Of a DNA stretch of 64,000 nucleotides, positions 34,136-43,417 are shown one piece after another. Positions within the stretch are counted from its first letter, which is position 1. Each line of letters starts with the position of its first letter. This stretch comes from Micromonospora sp. PLK6-60 (GTDB lineage: Bacteria > Actinomycetota > Actinomycetes > Mycobacteriales > Micromonosporaceae), in contig NZ_JAIOAA010000022.1 in the NCBI RefSeq assembly GCF_019890675.1, positions 1 to 64,000 of the forward strand, given 5' to 3'. A model generated the notes under the pieces. It was not told where the DNA came from. It made no database searches and worked only from the letters and a program-made list of their open reading frames with translations. The position numbers and the translations under genes were made by a program.

Positions 34136-34828
34136 CGGGCGGCGGTCGCGCGCGGCGAGCAGCCGGCCGACCGGGCACCGGTGCGGTTGTTCGTGATGGG
34201 CGTCAAGCAGTGGCGTGACTTCGACCAGTGGCCGCCGGCGGGGTACCCGCAGCAGCGCTGGCACCTGCGCTCCGGCGGCGCGCTGGAGCGGGATGTGAGC
34301 CCGGCCTCGCCGCCGAGCACCCTCACCTACGACCCGAACGACCCGACCCCGTCGGTGGGCGGGCCGAAGCTGGACGGTAACGGTCCCGGCCCCAAGGACA
34401 ACCGGTCGCTGGAGAAGCGGGCGGACGTGCTGACCTTCACCTCACCGGTGCTCGAGTCCGACCTGGAGGTCGTCGGGCAGGTCACGGCGCAGGTGTGGCT
34501 GCGCGCCGACCGGCCCAGCAACGACCTGTTCGTCCGGCTGTGCGACGTCGACGAGCGCGGCAAGTCGATCAACGTGTGCGACGACCTGGTCACCGTTCGG
34601 CCCGACGGCACGACCGAGGCGACCGTGGAGCTGTCACCCACCGCGTACGTCTTCCGGCGCGGTCACCGCCTGCGCGTTCAGGTGTCCGCCGGGGCGTTTC
34701 CCCGGTTCGCCCGCAACCTCGGCGGGGACGAGCCGGTCGCGACCGCCACGACCGCCCACGTCACCCACCTCGAGATCCTGCACGATGGCGCTCACCCCTC
34801 CGCGATCCTGTTGCCGGCGAAGGCCTGA
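34136..34828 (+). pseudogene. CocE/NonD-family hydrolase, C-terminal domain only
   Basis: From the base after the DUF808 stop, in the same frame, the sequence reads RAAVARGEQPADRAPVRLFV, then GVKQWRDFDQWPPAG and a jelly-roll X-Pro dipeptidyl-peptidase C-terminal domain (LTFTSPVLESDLEVVGQV, LRVQVSAGAFPRFARNLG), ending normally. The N-terminal alpha/beta-hydrolase domain of about 330 residues, with the Ser/Asp/His triad, is absent. A GTG at 34181 could still start translation of the sandwich domain alone. Confidence 0.75.
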
Positions 34829-34871
34829 ACCCGGTCCTCAAGTCCCTGCGCAACGGCATGGAGGCCGAGTC

Positions 34872-34958
34872 GGCGCCGCGGATCCGGATCCGGCGGCTGG
34901 CGTGTTCGATCACCGTCAGGACGTACAGCCTGGCGCCGGTCAGGGTGGTCGTCTCGAA
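34872..34958 (-). pseudogene. Integrase-core (rve) transposase remnant
   Basis: The reverse strand reads FETTTLTGARLYVLTVIEHA, then SRRIRIRGA. This is the start of the DDE core of IS3/IS481-like transposases (normally DTVxLxRLYVLVVIEHxTRRVxxLG). Only about 29 codons remain. It lies between the CocE remnant and the SDR gene. Confidence 0.6.
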
Positions 34959-35021
34959 GCAGTCTGCGGCGCCCCCAGCCCCGGCGGCCGGGCGCGAGGG
35001 GGCACCCGGCCCGCCGGTTCG

Positions 35022-35861
35022 TCAGGCCGAGGGAAAGTCGGCGCCCCGGGACAGCGCCTCGGAGGACCGAAGGTCGCGGAGCGTGGCCTCCAGCGCGTCG
35101 ATCGCCGAGTCGAACCCCTGACCGCCGAGAACGAGACGATGAGGAGGTGTGTCGTGGGCCATGGCTGCCATCACCGCGCGAACCCCGCGCTCGGGGTCAC
35201 CCGGCTGACGACCGTGTTGTTCCATCATGGCGGCACGAACCTGCTCGAGCACGGGCCGGTAGGCCGGGATGGTCTCCTCGACGGGCTCGTTCGAGAAGCC
35301 GGCGTAGGCGCGGGTCCGGAAGGCACCCGGCTCCACCGCCATCACCCGGATGCCCAGCGGCGCGAGCTCCCCGCGGAGGACCTCGGTGACCCCCTCCAGC
35401 GCGAACTTGCTGGCGCTGTAGTAGCCGAATCCCTCCACCCCGCGCAGCCCCGCCACCGAGGACATGTTGATGATCCACCCCGTACCGCGGGCCCGCATGC
35501 CGGGCAGGACCGCGCGGATGACCGACAGCACCGCGAAGAAGTTCAGTTCGAACATCCGGCGCACGTCGGTCTCGGCCATTCCCTCGATCGAGCCGGTCCA
35601 GCCTCGGCCGGCATTGTTGACCAGCACGTCGATGCCGCCGAAGTGCTCCTCGGCGGCCCGCACGGCCTGCTGGACCTGCTTGTCGTCGGTGACGTCCACG
35701 GACAGGACGAGGACCCGGTCGCCGTACGGCTCCGCCCAGGCGTCGAGCTCGTCGGGTCGTCGCACCGTCAGCGCCACCCGATCGCCGTTGCGCAGCGCCG
35801 CCTCGGCGTACGCGATGCCAAATCCGCCCGGCGTACCGCCGGTGATGAACCAGGTGTTCAT
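35022..35861 (-). CDS. SDR-family oxidoreductase
   Basis: 279 residues. Classical short-chain dehydrogenase: cofactor motif TGGTPGGFG, NNAG (LVNNAGRGW), catalytic Ser in NMSSVAGLRG and YxxxK as YYSASK. Arg residues after the first strand favour NADPH. The substrate is unknown. The ATG follows GGGAAGGCGAC. It is divergent from the SnoaL gene across a promoter region carrying two MerR-type elements. Confidence 0.9.
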   Translation of the reverse strand: MNTWFITGGTPGGFGIAYAEAALRNGDRVALTVRRPDELDAWAEPYGDRVLVLSVDVTDDKQVQQAVRAAEEHFGGIDVLVNNAGRGWTGSIEGMAETDVRRMFELNFFAVLSVIRAVLPGMRARGTGWIINMSSVAGLRGVEGFGYYSASKFALEGVTEVLRGELAPLGIRVMAVEPGAFRTRAYAGFSNEPVEETIPAYRPVLEQVRAAMMEQHGRQPGDPERGVRAVMAAMAHDTPPHRLVLGGQGFDSAIDALEATLRDLRSSEALSRGADFPSA

Positions 35862-35910
35862 GTCGCCTTCCCTTTCGTCGGGTCACGGGCCTTTCCGGCA
35901 AGGTTCGGCT

Positions 35911-36010
35911 TTCCCCCCGGGAGAGGGTCAAAGATTGCGGACCGTGACGGTGATCTCCGGTACTCTCGATTTCACGACGCCTTGACCCTCCCCCGGAGGG
36001 AGACCTGAGG
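35911..36010. promoter_or_regulatory. Two facing MerR-type promoters between SDR and SnoaL genes
   Basis: Reverse: TTGACC (35931-35926) followed by CTCTCCCGGGGGGAAAG. Forward: TTGACC (35982-35987) followed by CTCCCCCGGAGGGAGACC. Both share TTGACCCTC-N-CCCGG-N-GGGA, a dyad sitting in the spacer right after the -35, as in promoters activated by MerR proteins that untwist an over-long spacer. The MerR gene at 36558 is the obvious regulator. Confidence 0.65.
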
Positions 36011-36018
36011 GTGGGGGC

Positions 36019-36384
36019 ATGGAGATGAACTCGAAGCGGGCAACCGCGGTGAACTGGGACGATCTGCCGGCGGTGATCACGGGGTTCCTTTCCGCGCATC
36101 AGGCCCGGGAGGCGGACGCCGCCGTCGGCGCGTTCGCCGCGGACGCGGTGGTGACGGATGAGGGCCGTAGCCACCGGGGTACGGCGGAGATCCGGAACTG
36201 GCTGGTCAACGGGGGAAGTGAGTACACGTACACCACGGAGTTCGTCGATGCTCACCGGGTCGGTGCGGGGCGGTTCGACGTGGCGCAGCACCTGGAGGGT
36301 GACTTCCCGGGCGGCGCCGCGGACCTGCGCTACCGGTTCGTCCTGGCCGGAAACCTGATCACCCGGCTCACGATCGAACCGTAA
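36019..36384 (+). CDS. SnoaL/NTF2-like protein
   Basis: 121 residues with the cone-shaped NTF2-like pattern: AVITGFLSAHQAREADAAVG, FAADAVVTDEG, HRGTAEIRNWL and a final strand NLITRLTIEP. Such proteins are small enzymes (isomerases or hydrolases) or ligand binders. It starts just after the forward MerR-type promoter and probably acts with the divergent SDR. Confidence 0.85.
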   Translation: MEMNSKRATAVNWDDLPAVITGFLSAHQAREADAAVGAFAADAVVTDEGRSHRGTAEIRNWLVNGGSEYTYTTEFVDAHRVGAGRFDVAQHLEGDFPGGAADLRYRFVLAGNLITRLTIEP

Positions 36385-36557
36385 GCCCGGTATCGCTCGG
36401 TGGAAGCCTGCTCCGCGACATGGCGCCGCTGTCATCATGGGGCTGTTCGGCGCGATCGCGGCATCGGGATCGGAGCCGGACTCGACCGGTTGTGCGAGTC
36501 CGGCGCCCCGGCGTACGGAACGATGAATTGCACGCCTGGTGCGAGACGGGCGCGGTG

Positions 36558-37373
36558 ATGATGCGAAAAGGCTTGACCATCGGCGAGTTCGCCACCATGA
36601 GTCACCTGAGCGTGCGAACCCTGCGCCGGTACCACGAGGCCGGGCTGTTGGCGCCGGCCACCGTCGACCCGTACACGAGTTACCGGTACTACCAACCCGA
36701 TCAGATCGCGACCGCGCAGGTCATCCACCGGCTCCGCCAGCTCGACGTGCCCCTGGCCGAGGTCAAGTCGATCCTCGCCACCGACGACCCGGAACGGCGC
36801 ACCGAGCTCATCGCGGGCCACCTACGGCGCCTCGAGGCCGAGCTGGACCGCACGCGAGCCGCCGTCGTGTCGCTACGCCAGCTGCTGCGTCCGGACGCGG
36901 CCGCACCCGAGATCGAACTGCGTTCCGTCCCCGCTCGGACCGCGGTCGCCATCCGCGCCCAGGTCGAACAGGAGAACGCGCTCGCCTGGTTCGACCTGGC
37001 GATGACCGAGCTGGACGAGTCCTTCCCGCCGACCGAGCGCACCGGGCCCCCCGGCGGGCGGTACGCCAACGAACTGTTCACCGACGGCATCGGCCTCATG
37101 ACGGTCTTCCGGCCGGTCCGCAGCCCACGCGCGAGTGGCCGGATCGAGGTTGTCGAGTTTCCACCCGCCGACCTCGCCGTCACGGTCCACCGGGGGCCAC
37201 ACGACGACATCGACGTCACCTACGGCCGGCTGGGTGCCTGGGTCGCCTCCCACGCCCTGGGTGTCGATGGGCCCGTCCACGAGACGTACCTCGTCGGACC
37301 GCGCGACACGGGGCACGCCGAACGGTGGCGGACCGAGATCGGGTGGCCGGTGTTCCGCATTGCCTCCGGCTGA
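36558..37373 (+). CDS. MerR-family regulator with GyrI-like effector domain
   Basis: 271 residues. N-terminal MerR helix-turn-helix (LTIGEFATMSHLSVRTLRRY, then SYRYYQPDQIATAQVIHRL) and dimer coiled coil (HLRRLEAELDRTRAAV). Residues 115-271 are a GyrI-like ligand-binding domain (IELRSVPARTAVAIRAQV). It likely senses a small hydrophobic or cationic compound and activates the SDR and SnoaL promoters. ATG codons at 36558 and 36561 are both possible; no strong binding site is visible. Confidence 0.88.
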   Translation: MMRKGLTIGEFATMSHLSVRTLRRYHEAGLLAPATVDPYTSYRYYQPDQIATAQVIHRLRQLDVPLAEVKSILATDDPERRTELIAGHLRRLEAELDRTRAAVVSLRQLLRPDAAAPEIELRSVPARTAVAIRAQVEQENALAWFDLAMTELDESFPPTERTGPPGGRYANELFTDGIGLMTVFRPVRSPRASGRIEVVEFPPADLAVTVHRGPHDDIDVTYGRLGAWVASHALGVDGPVHETYLVGPRDTGHAERWRTEIGWPVFRIASG

Positions 37374-37382
37374 CGGCCCCCG

Positions 37383-39929
37383 TCACCGACTCACGGGCGG
37401 CGACGGCGCAGGGTTGTGCCTGTTCTCCCGCACCTGCAGCAGCGGCCGGCCCGCCGCGTACCGCCGGAGGAAACCGGCGGTCGGGGTGTCCGCCCTCGCG
37501 ACGGCGTCCGGGGTGCCCTCGGCGAGCACCGCACCCCCGTCCGGACCAGCTCCCGGACCCAGGTCGATCACCCAGTCCGCCGACGCGGCGAGAGGAATGT
37601 GATGTTCGGCCACGACGACCGTGTTGCCCGAGTCGAGCAACACATCGAGCGCATCCACCAGACGCTGGATGTCAGACGGGTGCAGGCCCGAGACAGGCTC
37701 GTCGAGAACGACGATGCCGGCCTTGCGGCTCGCAGCGCCGCGCTGGATCGCGGCTGCCAGCTTCAGCCGCTGCGCCTCGCCGCCGGACAACTCTGTGGCG
37801 CTCTGGCCGAGTTGGAGATAGCCAAGCCCCACCTGGTTCAGGGCACCGAGAGTCTTTGCGAGCTGCCCTGGCTCGGAGAACTGCTCCACGGCCTCGGCTA
37901 CGGTCAACTCCAGCACCTGATCGATGGCCAACCCCTGATACCTGATCGCCAAAGCCTCCGGCTGGTAGCGCCGGCCCTCGCACGCGTCGCAGACCACCCA
38001 CACATCGGGCAGGAAGTGCATGTCGACCAGCTTGCGGCCATAGCCGGTGCACGTCTCGCAGCGCCCGCCACCCGCGGTGTTGAAGCTGAACCAGGACGCA
38101 CTCACCCCGCGCCCACGCGCCATGCCGGTCTCGGCGAACAGCTTGCGGATAATGTCGAACGCCTTGCTGTACGTTGCCGGGTTGGACCGCGGCGTCCGCC
38201 CGAGCGGTTCCTGATCGACGACGGCGACCCAGCTGAACCCATCGAGGCCGGTCACCTTCCGCACCGTGTCGGTCGCCGTTCCGGTCAGGGCCGCCGCCAC
38301 GCTCGCCCCGAGCGCGCCGAGTAGGCTGCTCTTGCCGCTGCCACTCACCCCGGTCAGGCAGGTGAGCCGACCGGCGGGGAAACGCACCAGATCCGCGGTC
38401 ACGTTGTGTGCACGCAGACCGTGCAGCTCCACCCAGCCGGTGTCATCCGTGGCCTGGCGGCGGGTCCGGTGCAGCTGCGGCCCTTCACCGGCCAGATATC
38501 GGCCAGTCAGCGACGTCGGATGGGCGACCACGTCGGCGGGAGGCCCCGACACTAGGATCTCACCCCCGAAGCGGCCCGCGCCGGGCCCCAGATCGATCAC
38601 CCAGTCGGCCCGGGCGATCAGCTCAGGGTCGTGCTCGACGAGGAGCACCGTGTTGCCAGCCTCGCGCAGCTCCAGGGCGACGTCGAGCAGCTGCGCCTTG
38701 TCCGCCGGATGCAGTCCCGTCCCGGGCTCGTCCAGAACGAAGATGATGCCGCTCAGCTCGGTGCTGAGCTGCGCGGCGAGCCGGGTCCGCTGCAACTCAC
38801 CCCCGGACAGCGTCGCCGCGCTGCGGGACAGCTGGAGATGGGCCAGGCCGAGCCGGTCAAGGATGCCGAGCCTGCGCTCGAGGTCCTGCAGCAGCGCCTC
38901 ACCCACCTCGCGCTGCCGCGCGCCCAGGTCGTCCGCGACGCGCTTCGCCCAGCGGCGCACCTCCCGTACTTCCACCTCGAGCAGGTCGGGATACGTCAGC
39001 CCGCCGAACCGCACGGACCGGGCCACCTGGTCGTACCCGCTGCCGCCGCAGGTGCCGCAGGGCTGCTTGCGCATGTACGGCAGGTAGCGCTGCTTGGCGC
39101 TGGACGTCTGGGCGTTCACGAATACCCGTTCCACCTCGGCGAGCGCGCCCCGCAGCGGCTGGCTCGAGGTGTAGGTCACCAGGGCCGTCTCATTCTTGTT
39201 CGTCATGTCGACGGTCGCCTCGATCTTCTCGTCACCCGTGCCGTACAGCACGCAGTGACGGAACTCCTCAGGCAGCGACTGCCACGACCGGCCGAGGTCC
39301 ACGCCCCGCTTCTCGGCAAGCGCCGGTACGAACGCGTGCTCCCCCGACCGCCACTTCGCGTACCAGGGCGAGGCCCCCTCGAAGAGCGGACGATCCGGGT
39401 GAGTGATGACCAGGTCCTCCTGCGCCTGCCAGCGTCCGCCCACCCCGTGGCAGTCCGCACAGCTCCCTTCCGGGCTGTTGCGGTCGAAGTGGGCGGTCGT
39501 CAGATGCCCGTCCCCACTGTCGGCCGCCGGGTCTGCGTCGATGCCCGGAAGGCGCGAGTACAGCAGCCCCAGGTGCCCGTCGATGCCGGTGATCGTCGCG
39601 ACCGTGGAGCGGGGGTTGCGGTTCAGACGGCGCTGGTCGACCGCGAGCGTCGCACCGAGGCCCAGGATCCGGTCGACCTTCGGCCGATTGCGTTGGGTGA
39701 TGTACTGCCGCACGAACGGCGAAAGCCCTTCCAGATACCGCAGCTGGGCCTCGTTGTGCAGGGTGTCGATGGCCAGCGAGGTCTTGCCGCTGCCGCTCAC
39801 TCCGGTGAAGGCGACGAGCTGCCCCTTGGGGATACTCACGGACACGTCCCGCAGATTGTTGGTGCGAGCGCCCACCACGTCGATGGTCTCGCCTCCCGTG
39901 CTCGCGCCGTCCCGTGTCAATGCAGTCAA
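37383..39929 (-). CDS. UvrA2/DrrC-like excinuclease-family ATPase
   Basis: 848 residues, shorter than housekeeping UvrA (about 950). Two ABC cassettes with Walker A GVSGSGKTS and GVSGSGKSS and signatures LSGGELQRTR and LSGGEAQRLK. The zinc modules are kept (CADCHGVGG/CGTCGGSG and CETCTGYG/CDACEGRRY). The size fits class II UvrA, which lacks the UvrB-binding region. In Streptomyces peucetius DrrC of this class gives daunorubicin resistance. Not the main repair protein. Confidence 0.9.
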   Translation of the reverse strand: MTALTRDGASTGGETIDVVGARTNNLRDVSVSIPKGQLVAFTGVSGSGKTSLAIDTLHNEAQLRYLEGLSPFVRQYITQRNRPKVDRILGLGATLAVDQRRLNRNPRSTVATITGIDGHLGLLYSRLPGIDADPAADSGDGHLTTAHFDRNSPEGSCADCHGVGGRWQAQEDLVITHPDRPLFEGASPWYAKWRSGEHAFVPALAEKRGVDLGRSWQSLPEEFRHCVLYGTGDEKIEATVDMTNKNETALVTYTSSQPLRGALAEVERVFVNAQTSSAKQRYLPYMRKQPCGTCGGSGYDQVARSVRFGGLTYPDLLEVEVREVRRWAKRVADDLGARQREVGEALLQDLERRLGILDRLGLAHLQLSRSAATLSGGELQRTRLAAQLSTELSGIIFVLDEPGTGLHPADKAQLLDVALELREAGNTVLLVEHDPELIARADWVIDLGPGAGRFGGEILVSGPPADVVAHPTSLTGRYLAGEGPQLHRTRRQATDDTGWVELHGLRAHNVTADLVRFPAGRLTCLTGVSGSGKSSLLGALGASVAAALTGTATDTVRKVTGLDGFSWVAVVDQEPLGRTPRSNPATYSKAFDIIRKLFAETGMARGRGVSASWFSFNTAGGGRCETCTGYGRKLVDMHFLPDVWVVCDACEGRRYQPEALAIRYQGLAIDQVLELTVAEAVEQFSEPGQLAKTLGALNQVGLGYLQLGQSATELSGGEAQRLKLAAAIQRGAASRKAGIVVLDEPVSGLHPSDIQRLVDALDVLLDSGNTVVVAEHHIPLAASADWVIDLGPGAGPDGGAVLAEGTPDAVARADTPTAGFLRRYAAGRPLLQVRENRHNPAPSPPVSR

Positions 39930-39987
39930 CCTTCGTCCGCCCTTTCGCTTGTGGCCGGTTCCCCCCCCAACGTGGCCCGTGCTGGGG

Positions 39988-40518
39988 TCAGGACTGGGAG
40001 GCTGCAGTGAGCTTTGCGATGTCGGGGGCGTAGACAGTCATCCAGTGCGGATGCAGCCGGTAATAGACCACGTCGTTGTCCCAGTCGAAGAAGTCGTGGC
40101 CGTAGAAGTCCTTCAAGTACGCCAGCACGTCCGGCCAGTCCGCGGCCGGCTCCCCGTCGTGTGGGTTGAGGATCTCCACCTTGCCGTGCGTGAACACGCC
40201 CAGGTCCTCACCGCGCATGTGCGCGGCGCTGGCTGCTGGCCGTGCCGCGAGATGGCGCGCCTTGACGGCGCCGCGCGCCGTGCCGAAGTACCACTTGCCG
40301 TGCAGGAAGTGCCCGTCCACACCGCTGATTCGCGGCTCGCCCTTCGCCGTCACGGTGGACAGGGCAAGGGTGCACATGCCGGTGAGGATCCGGGTGAGCT
40401 GCTCCGCGGTCAGAGTGCGCTCGGTGTTGATGATCGAGCGGAGGTGCGAGGCGGAGCGGGAGAGGGAAGCGTCAAGGAGGGCCTGAAGCTCTGTGAGATC
40501 TTCTGGGGTTTCGCGCAT
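39988..40518 (-). CDS. Pyridoxamine 5'-phosphate oxidase-fold (flavin/F420-binding) protein
   Basis: 176 residues from ATG 40518, preceded by AAGGACCTCC. A split-barrel FMN/F420-binding fold is suggested by LALSTVTAKGEPRISGVDGH, then GKWYFGTARGAVKARHLAAR. The helical N-terminus is typical of the actinobacterial family. Reductase of an unknown substrate. It sits 58 bp upstream-side of the UvrA2 gene on the same strand, so the two may be co-transcribed. Confidence 0.82.
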   Translation of the reverse strand: MRETPEDLTELQALLDASLSRSASHLRSIINTERTLTAEQLTRILTGMCTLALSTVTAKGEPRISGVDGHFLHGKWYFGTARGAVKARHLAARPAASAAHMRGEDLGVFTHGKVEILNPHDGEPAADWPDVLAYLKDFYGHDFFDWDNDVVYYRLHPHWMTVYAPDIAKLTAASQS

Positions 40519-40723
40519 GGAGGTCCTTGTCTGTCTGTATCTATCCGTGGTGTCCGGTCCACGCCCACCATCGGCGCCGACCGGTGAAACCATGCTCGCC
40601 CCAAAACCTGACGCCTTGTGTCATATTTCTCCGTCCGTCTTGTCGGACGCCACCCGCCCCCTGTCAGTCAGGGTGAGCTGAGGCAGCGGCGGAAGAGAAC
40701 GGTGTAACTCGGGTTGTTGAGGG

Positions 40724-40817
40724 CTACTTGCGGCCTGTGGTGAGGCTGCCTTCGAAGGCCACCTCGAAGGCGTTCAGGGCGGGTTTCCAGCGCATGCCTC
40801 GACCGCGCCAAGGATCC
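40724..40817 (-). pseudogene. IS256-family transposase remnant (C-terminus)
   Basis: The reverse strand reads DPWRGRGMRWKPALNAFEVA, then FEGSLTTGRK and a stop at 40724. This is the terminal signature of IS256/MULE transposases (RWxMRWKxALNxFxxxFxxR). Nothing of the upstream protein remains. The rest of 40519-40980 holds only the promoter region of the secreted-protein gene. Confidence 0.75.
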
Positions 40818-40980
40818 TGAACTCCACTATGGAACCTTTCCGATTGCCCGCCGTTCGCCACTATGCCCACATGAATCGACAGTGGACAGCCAAGGGGTCA
40901 GGCTGGGCAAGTGCAAGGTTTTTGCAAGCGTGTCACGTGACGGTGGGCGGAAAACTCGTTTCACTGATAGGACTCAATGC

Positions 40981-42012
40981 ATGCGAAAATTCCTCAGCGT
41001 GCTCGTGACCGCACTGTTCATCGCCACGTCCGCGGCGACCGCCGCGCGGGCCGACGACGGGCCAGTGACCAGGGTGACGCTGACCAGCGCGAACAGTTTC
41101 CATTCGAGGGTCGAGGAGCGACTGTTGAGCAGAACGGTCACCCTCGCGGCCGGGGAGTCGCGGCATGTGCGCGGACGCCTCCAGGCGACCAGCAGTGTGA
41201 CGCAGATCGTGTCGATGAACAACACCCTCAAGTGCGTCAACTCGGCCGGCGCCGTCATCGGCATTACCTCGACGTCCTCGCGTAACCACGAGGGCTCGGA
41301 CACCACCTACTACGCCAGGCCCGGGCATCTGCCGATCTACGCCGACCTGCTCTTCACCGCACCAACGGCGGGAACCTACACCTGCGGAATGTATGGGTAC
41401 ACGGCCTCCACCTCGCTCGACGGCTACTACCTGACCGCCGTGGCGACCGACACGTGGCTTGAGGTCAGCGACACCGACCAGGTGGGTGCGCGGTGGTGGC
41501 AGAACCCGGCGTGCAGCAGCACCGGAACGTCGAGCACCTGTACCTACATCGGCGCCGGCACGTCCACGGCCTGGGTTTTCTACGACGACGGCACGCCGGT
41601 CCACAAGTGGAACGCCGCCGCCGGCGCAACGTCCGTACAGGCGCTGGCGACGCTGGAGTTGACGACGTGCTACACGGGTACCGCGTCGTGCAAGAGCGCT
41701 ATCGACGCGTACGAGCAGCCGCGCGGGACGAACGCGGTGGTCGACACGCGTTTCGAGTTCATCCAGCTCGATCCGACCGCCCACACCTGCCGCACGACGA
41801 GCACCGCGACCTCCCGCAAGACGATCCGGGACGACGCGCACCACTACGTCGCGAACTTCGCCCTGACCGGTGTCCCGATCGATCCGACCTGCGGAACCCG
41901 GACCTTCATCATGCGGATCTTCGTGAAGCACGTCTCCGGCAACCCGATCAAGATCGACGGTGTGCAGGGCGCGACCTCGTTGACCAACGGCATCGCCATG
42001 AACATCTTCTGA
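40981..42012 (+). CDS. Secreted cysteine-containing protein, function unknown
   Basis: 343 residues from ATG 40981 with a Sec signal peptide (MRKFLSVLVTALFIATSAAT, cleavage after ARA). The mature part is Ser/Thr-rich and beta-predicted, with eight spaced cysteines (for example NTLKCVNS, YTCGMYG, PACSST) probably forming disulfides. No catalytic motif is recognised. It is monocistronic. Confidence 0.8.
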   Translation: MRKFLSVLVTALFIATSAATAARADDGPVTRVTLTSANSFHSRVEERLLSRTVTLAAGESRHVRGRLQATSSVTQIVSMNNTLKCVNSAGAVIGITSTSSRNHEGSDTTYYARPGHLPIYADLLFTAPTAGTYTCGMYGYTASTSLDGYYLTAVATDTWLEVSDTDQVGARWWQNPACSSTGTSSTCTYIGAGTSTAWVFYDDGTPVHKWNAAAGATSVQALATLELTTCYTGTASCKSAIDAYEQPRGTNAVVDTRFEFIQLDPTAHTCRTTSTATSRKTIRDDAHHYVANFALTGVPIDPTCGTRTFIMRIFVKHVSGNPIKIDGVQGATSLTNGIAMNIF

Positions 42013-42227
42013 CCCACGACGCAGCACCGCATGCGGGCTGCAAGCGTTCTGCAAGCGCGCTACGCCACGGTATTCACGTTCACGCATTCGTTCGCATCGT
42101 CAACCAGGAGGCCCCTTGCGCAGACGTACTGGCTCGTGAGTTGCGTACTCGTAGCCGTCGTGGACACGACGTCAGCCGCCCAGGCAAACCGTCCGCATCG
42201 GAAGGGAAGGGACTCACCACCGTCGGC

Positions 42228-42393
42228 TTCGCCGCAGGCGTCGACACCGAGGCGATGAACCGGCAGTTCCACCGGCTCAGGGCGATGGCGGCCGGCTACC
42301 CGGAGGGCTCGGGAAGCACATACTTCGACGAGGCCACCGGGCAGCTGGTCGTGGGTGACCACCGCAGGGCACTGCGGCACCAACGGGGAAGAA
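42228..42393 (+). pseudogene. Remnant of a streptogrisin/trypsin-like serine protease
   Basis: One frame reads DTEAMNRQFHRLRAMAAGYP, then GSTYFDEATGQLVV (a propeptide-like region). A frame change then gives VTTAGHCGTNGE, the TAGHC box around the catalytic His of chymotrypsin-fold proteases. The Asp and Ser regions are missing and the next bases belong to a different fossil. Confidence 0.5.
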
Positions 42394-42402
42394 CTCGTCC
42401 GT

Positions 42403-42564
42403 GCCGGGCCGGCAACCGTCACCGATCTGGCGCGACGGTTGCCGGTGAGCCGCCAGGCGGTGGCCAAGCACCTCGGTCAGCTCGCCGATGCAGGCCTGAT
42501 CAGCTCCGGCGAACCGTCCGGCCGGCGCCATCCCTACCGACTGGACCCAGGCTTCATTCGCGCG
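42403..42564 (+). pseudogene. ArsR-type winged-helix regulator fragment
   Basis: The frame continuing from the protease fossil reads GPATVTDLARRLPVSRQAVA, then KHLGQLADAGLISS and YRLDPGF. This is the recognition-helix half of an ArsR regulator of the kind paired with SRPBCC proteins. Both ends of the gene are lost. Confidence 0.65.
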
Positions 42565-42688
42565 GCCGCGCGCGCAGCCAGGCGGCCTGCACCGCGTCTT
42601 CGGCATCGTGGTGCGAGCCGACGATGCGATAGGCCAACGACATCGGTCGGGCCCTCGAGGCCTCGAAGTGTTCGACGAGTTCCACGTC
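42554..42688 (-). pseudogene. ECF sigma factor N-terminal fragment
   Basis: The reverse strand reads DVELVEHFEASRARPMSLAY, then RIVGSHHDAEDAVQAAWLR. This is region 2 of a SigJ-like ECF sigma factor, with a stop at 42554. It abuts and slightly overlaps the ArsR fragment on the opposite strand, showing that deletions joined unrelated genes here. Confidence 0.7.
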
Positions 42689-42741
42689 TGGTCACCTTCC
42701 CTGCGTGCCGTCCGTCAGAAGGGGCGGGAGACCACAACCCG

Positions 42742-43173
42742 ATGAGCCGTGCACATGGGGGCACCTGTGAGCTTAATGATCGCTCGATTTCGCCGGCGCG
42801 CGTCATGATCGCCGTACTGGAGGGCGTCCTGGTCGGCGCGACCATCCTCTGCGCCCTCGCCAACGCCATCGAGGTGACCGCCAAGGTGATCAGGGCGGAC
42901 TTCGTGCTGCGCAACTGCGCCGAGGTCGGGCTGTCCGCGCGGTGGATCCCGTACCTCGCGGTGGTCGAGGGGGCCGGCGTCATCGGTCTGGTGCTCGGCC
43001 TTCTCGGCGTACGCCCCTTCGGATTGGCCGCAGCCCTCGGCCTCGTCCTGTTCTTCGTCGGCGCGATCCTGGCGCACGTCCGCGCGCGGGTGTTCCACAA
43101 CATCGCGTTTCCCGTGGTCTTCCTCGTCCTCGCCGTCGCCGCCGTGGGGAATTTCACGTGGACGACCGCCTGA
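42742..43173 (+). CDS. DoxX-like membrane protein
   Basis: 143 residues from ATG 42742; translation could start instead at the ATG at 42806. Four hydrophobic helices: VMIAVLEGVLVGATILCALA, WIPYLAVVEGAGVIGLVLGL, LAAALGLVLFFVGAILAHV and AFPVVFLVLAVAAVGNF. This is the DoxX/DoxD-like layout with a short helix pair loop RNCAEVGLSARW. Function is unknown in most cases. It is flanked on both sides by pseudogenes. Confidence 0.7.
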   Translation: MSRAHGGTCELNDRSISPARVMIAVLEGVLVGATILCALANAIEVTAKVIRADFVLRNCAEVGLSARWIPYLAVVEGAGVIGLVLGLLGVRPFGLAAALGLVLFFVGAILAHVRARVFHNIAFPVVFLVLAVAAVGNFTWTTA

Positions 43174-43417
43174 TCAGTCGCCGTGCGGCCAATGCGCTGC
43201 GGAGGCTGAGGGTCCGTGTGCCGGAGTCGCCAATCCGTGCCACTGGACGGGATGAGACGGCGACCCCTGCAGGTGCCCGACGGGGCGGGGTCCACGCCGA
43301 TCCTGTGCGGCCTCAACCACCCGGCCGCGTGATGCCACCCTGTTCCGCGCCCGTAGCAGCCACTGGCAGCGATGTTCAACCATATGTTCGACTTCGCCGG
43401 GGCGGACGCGAACCTCC

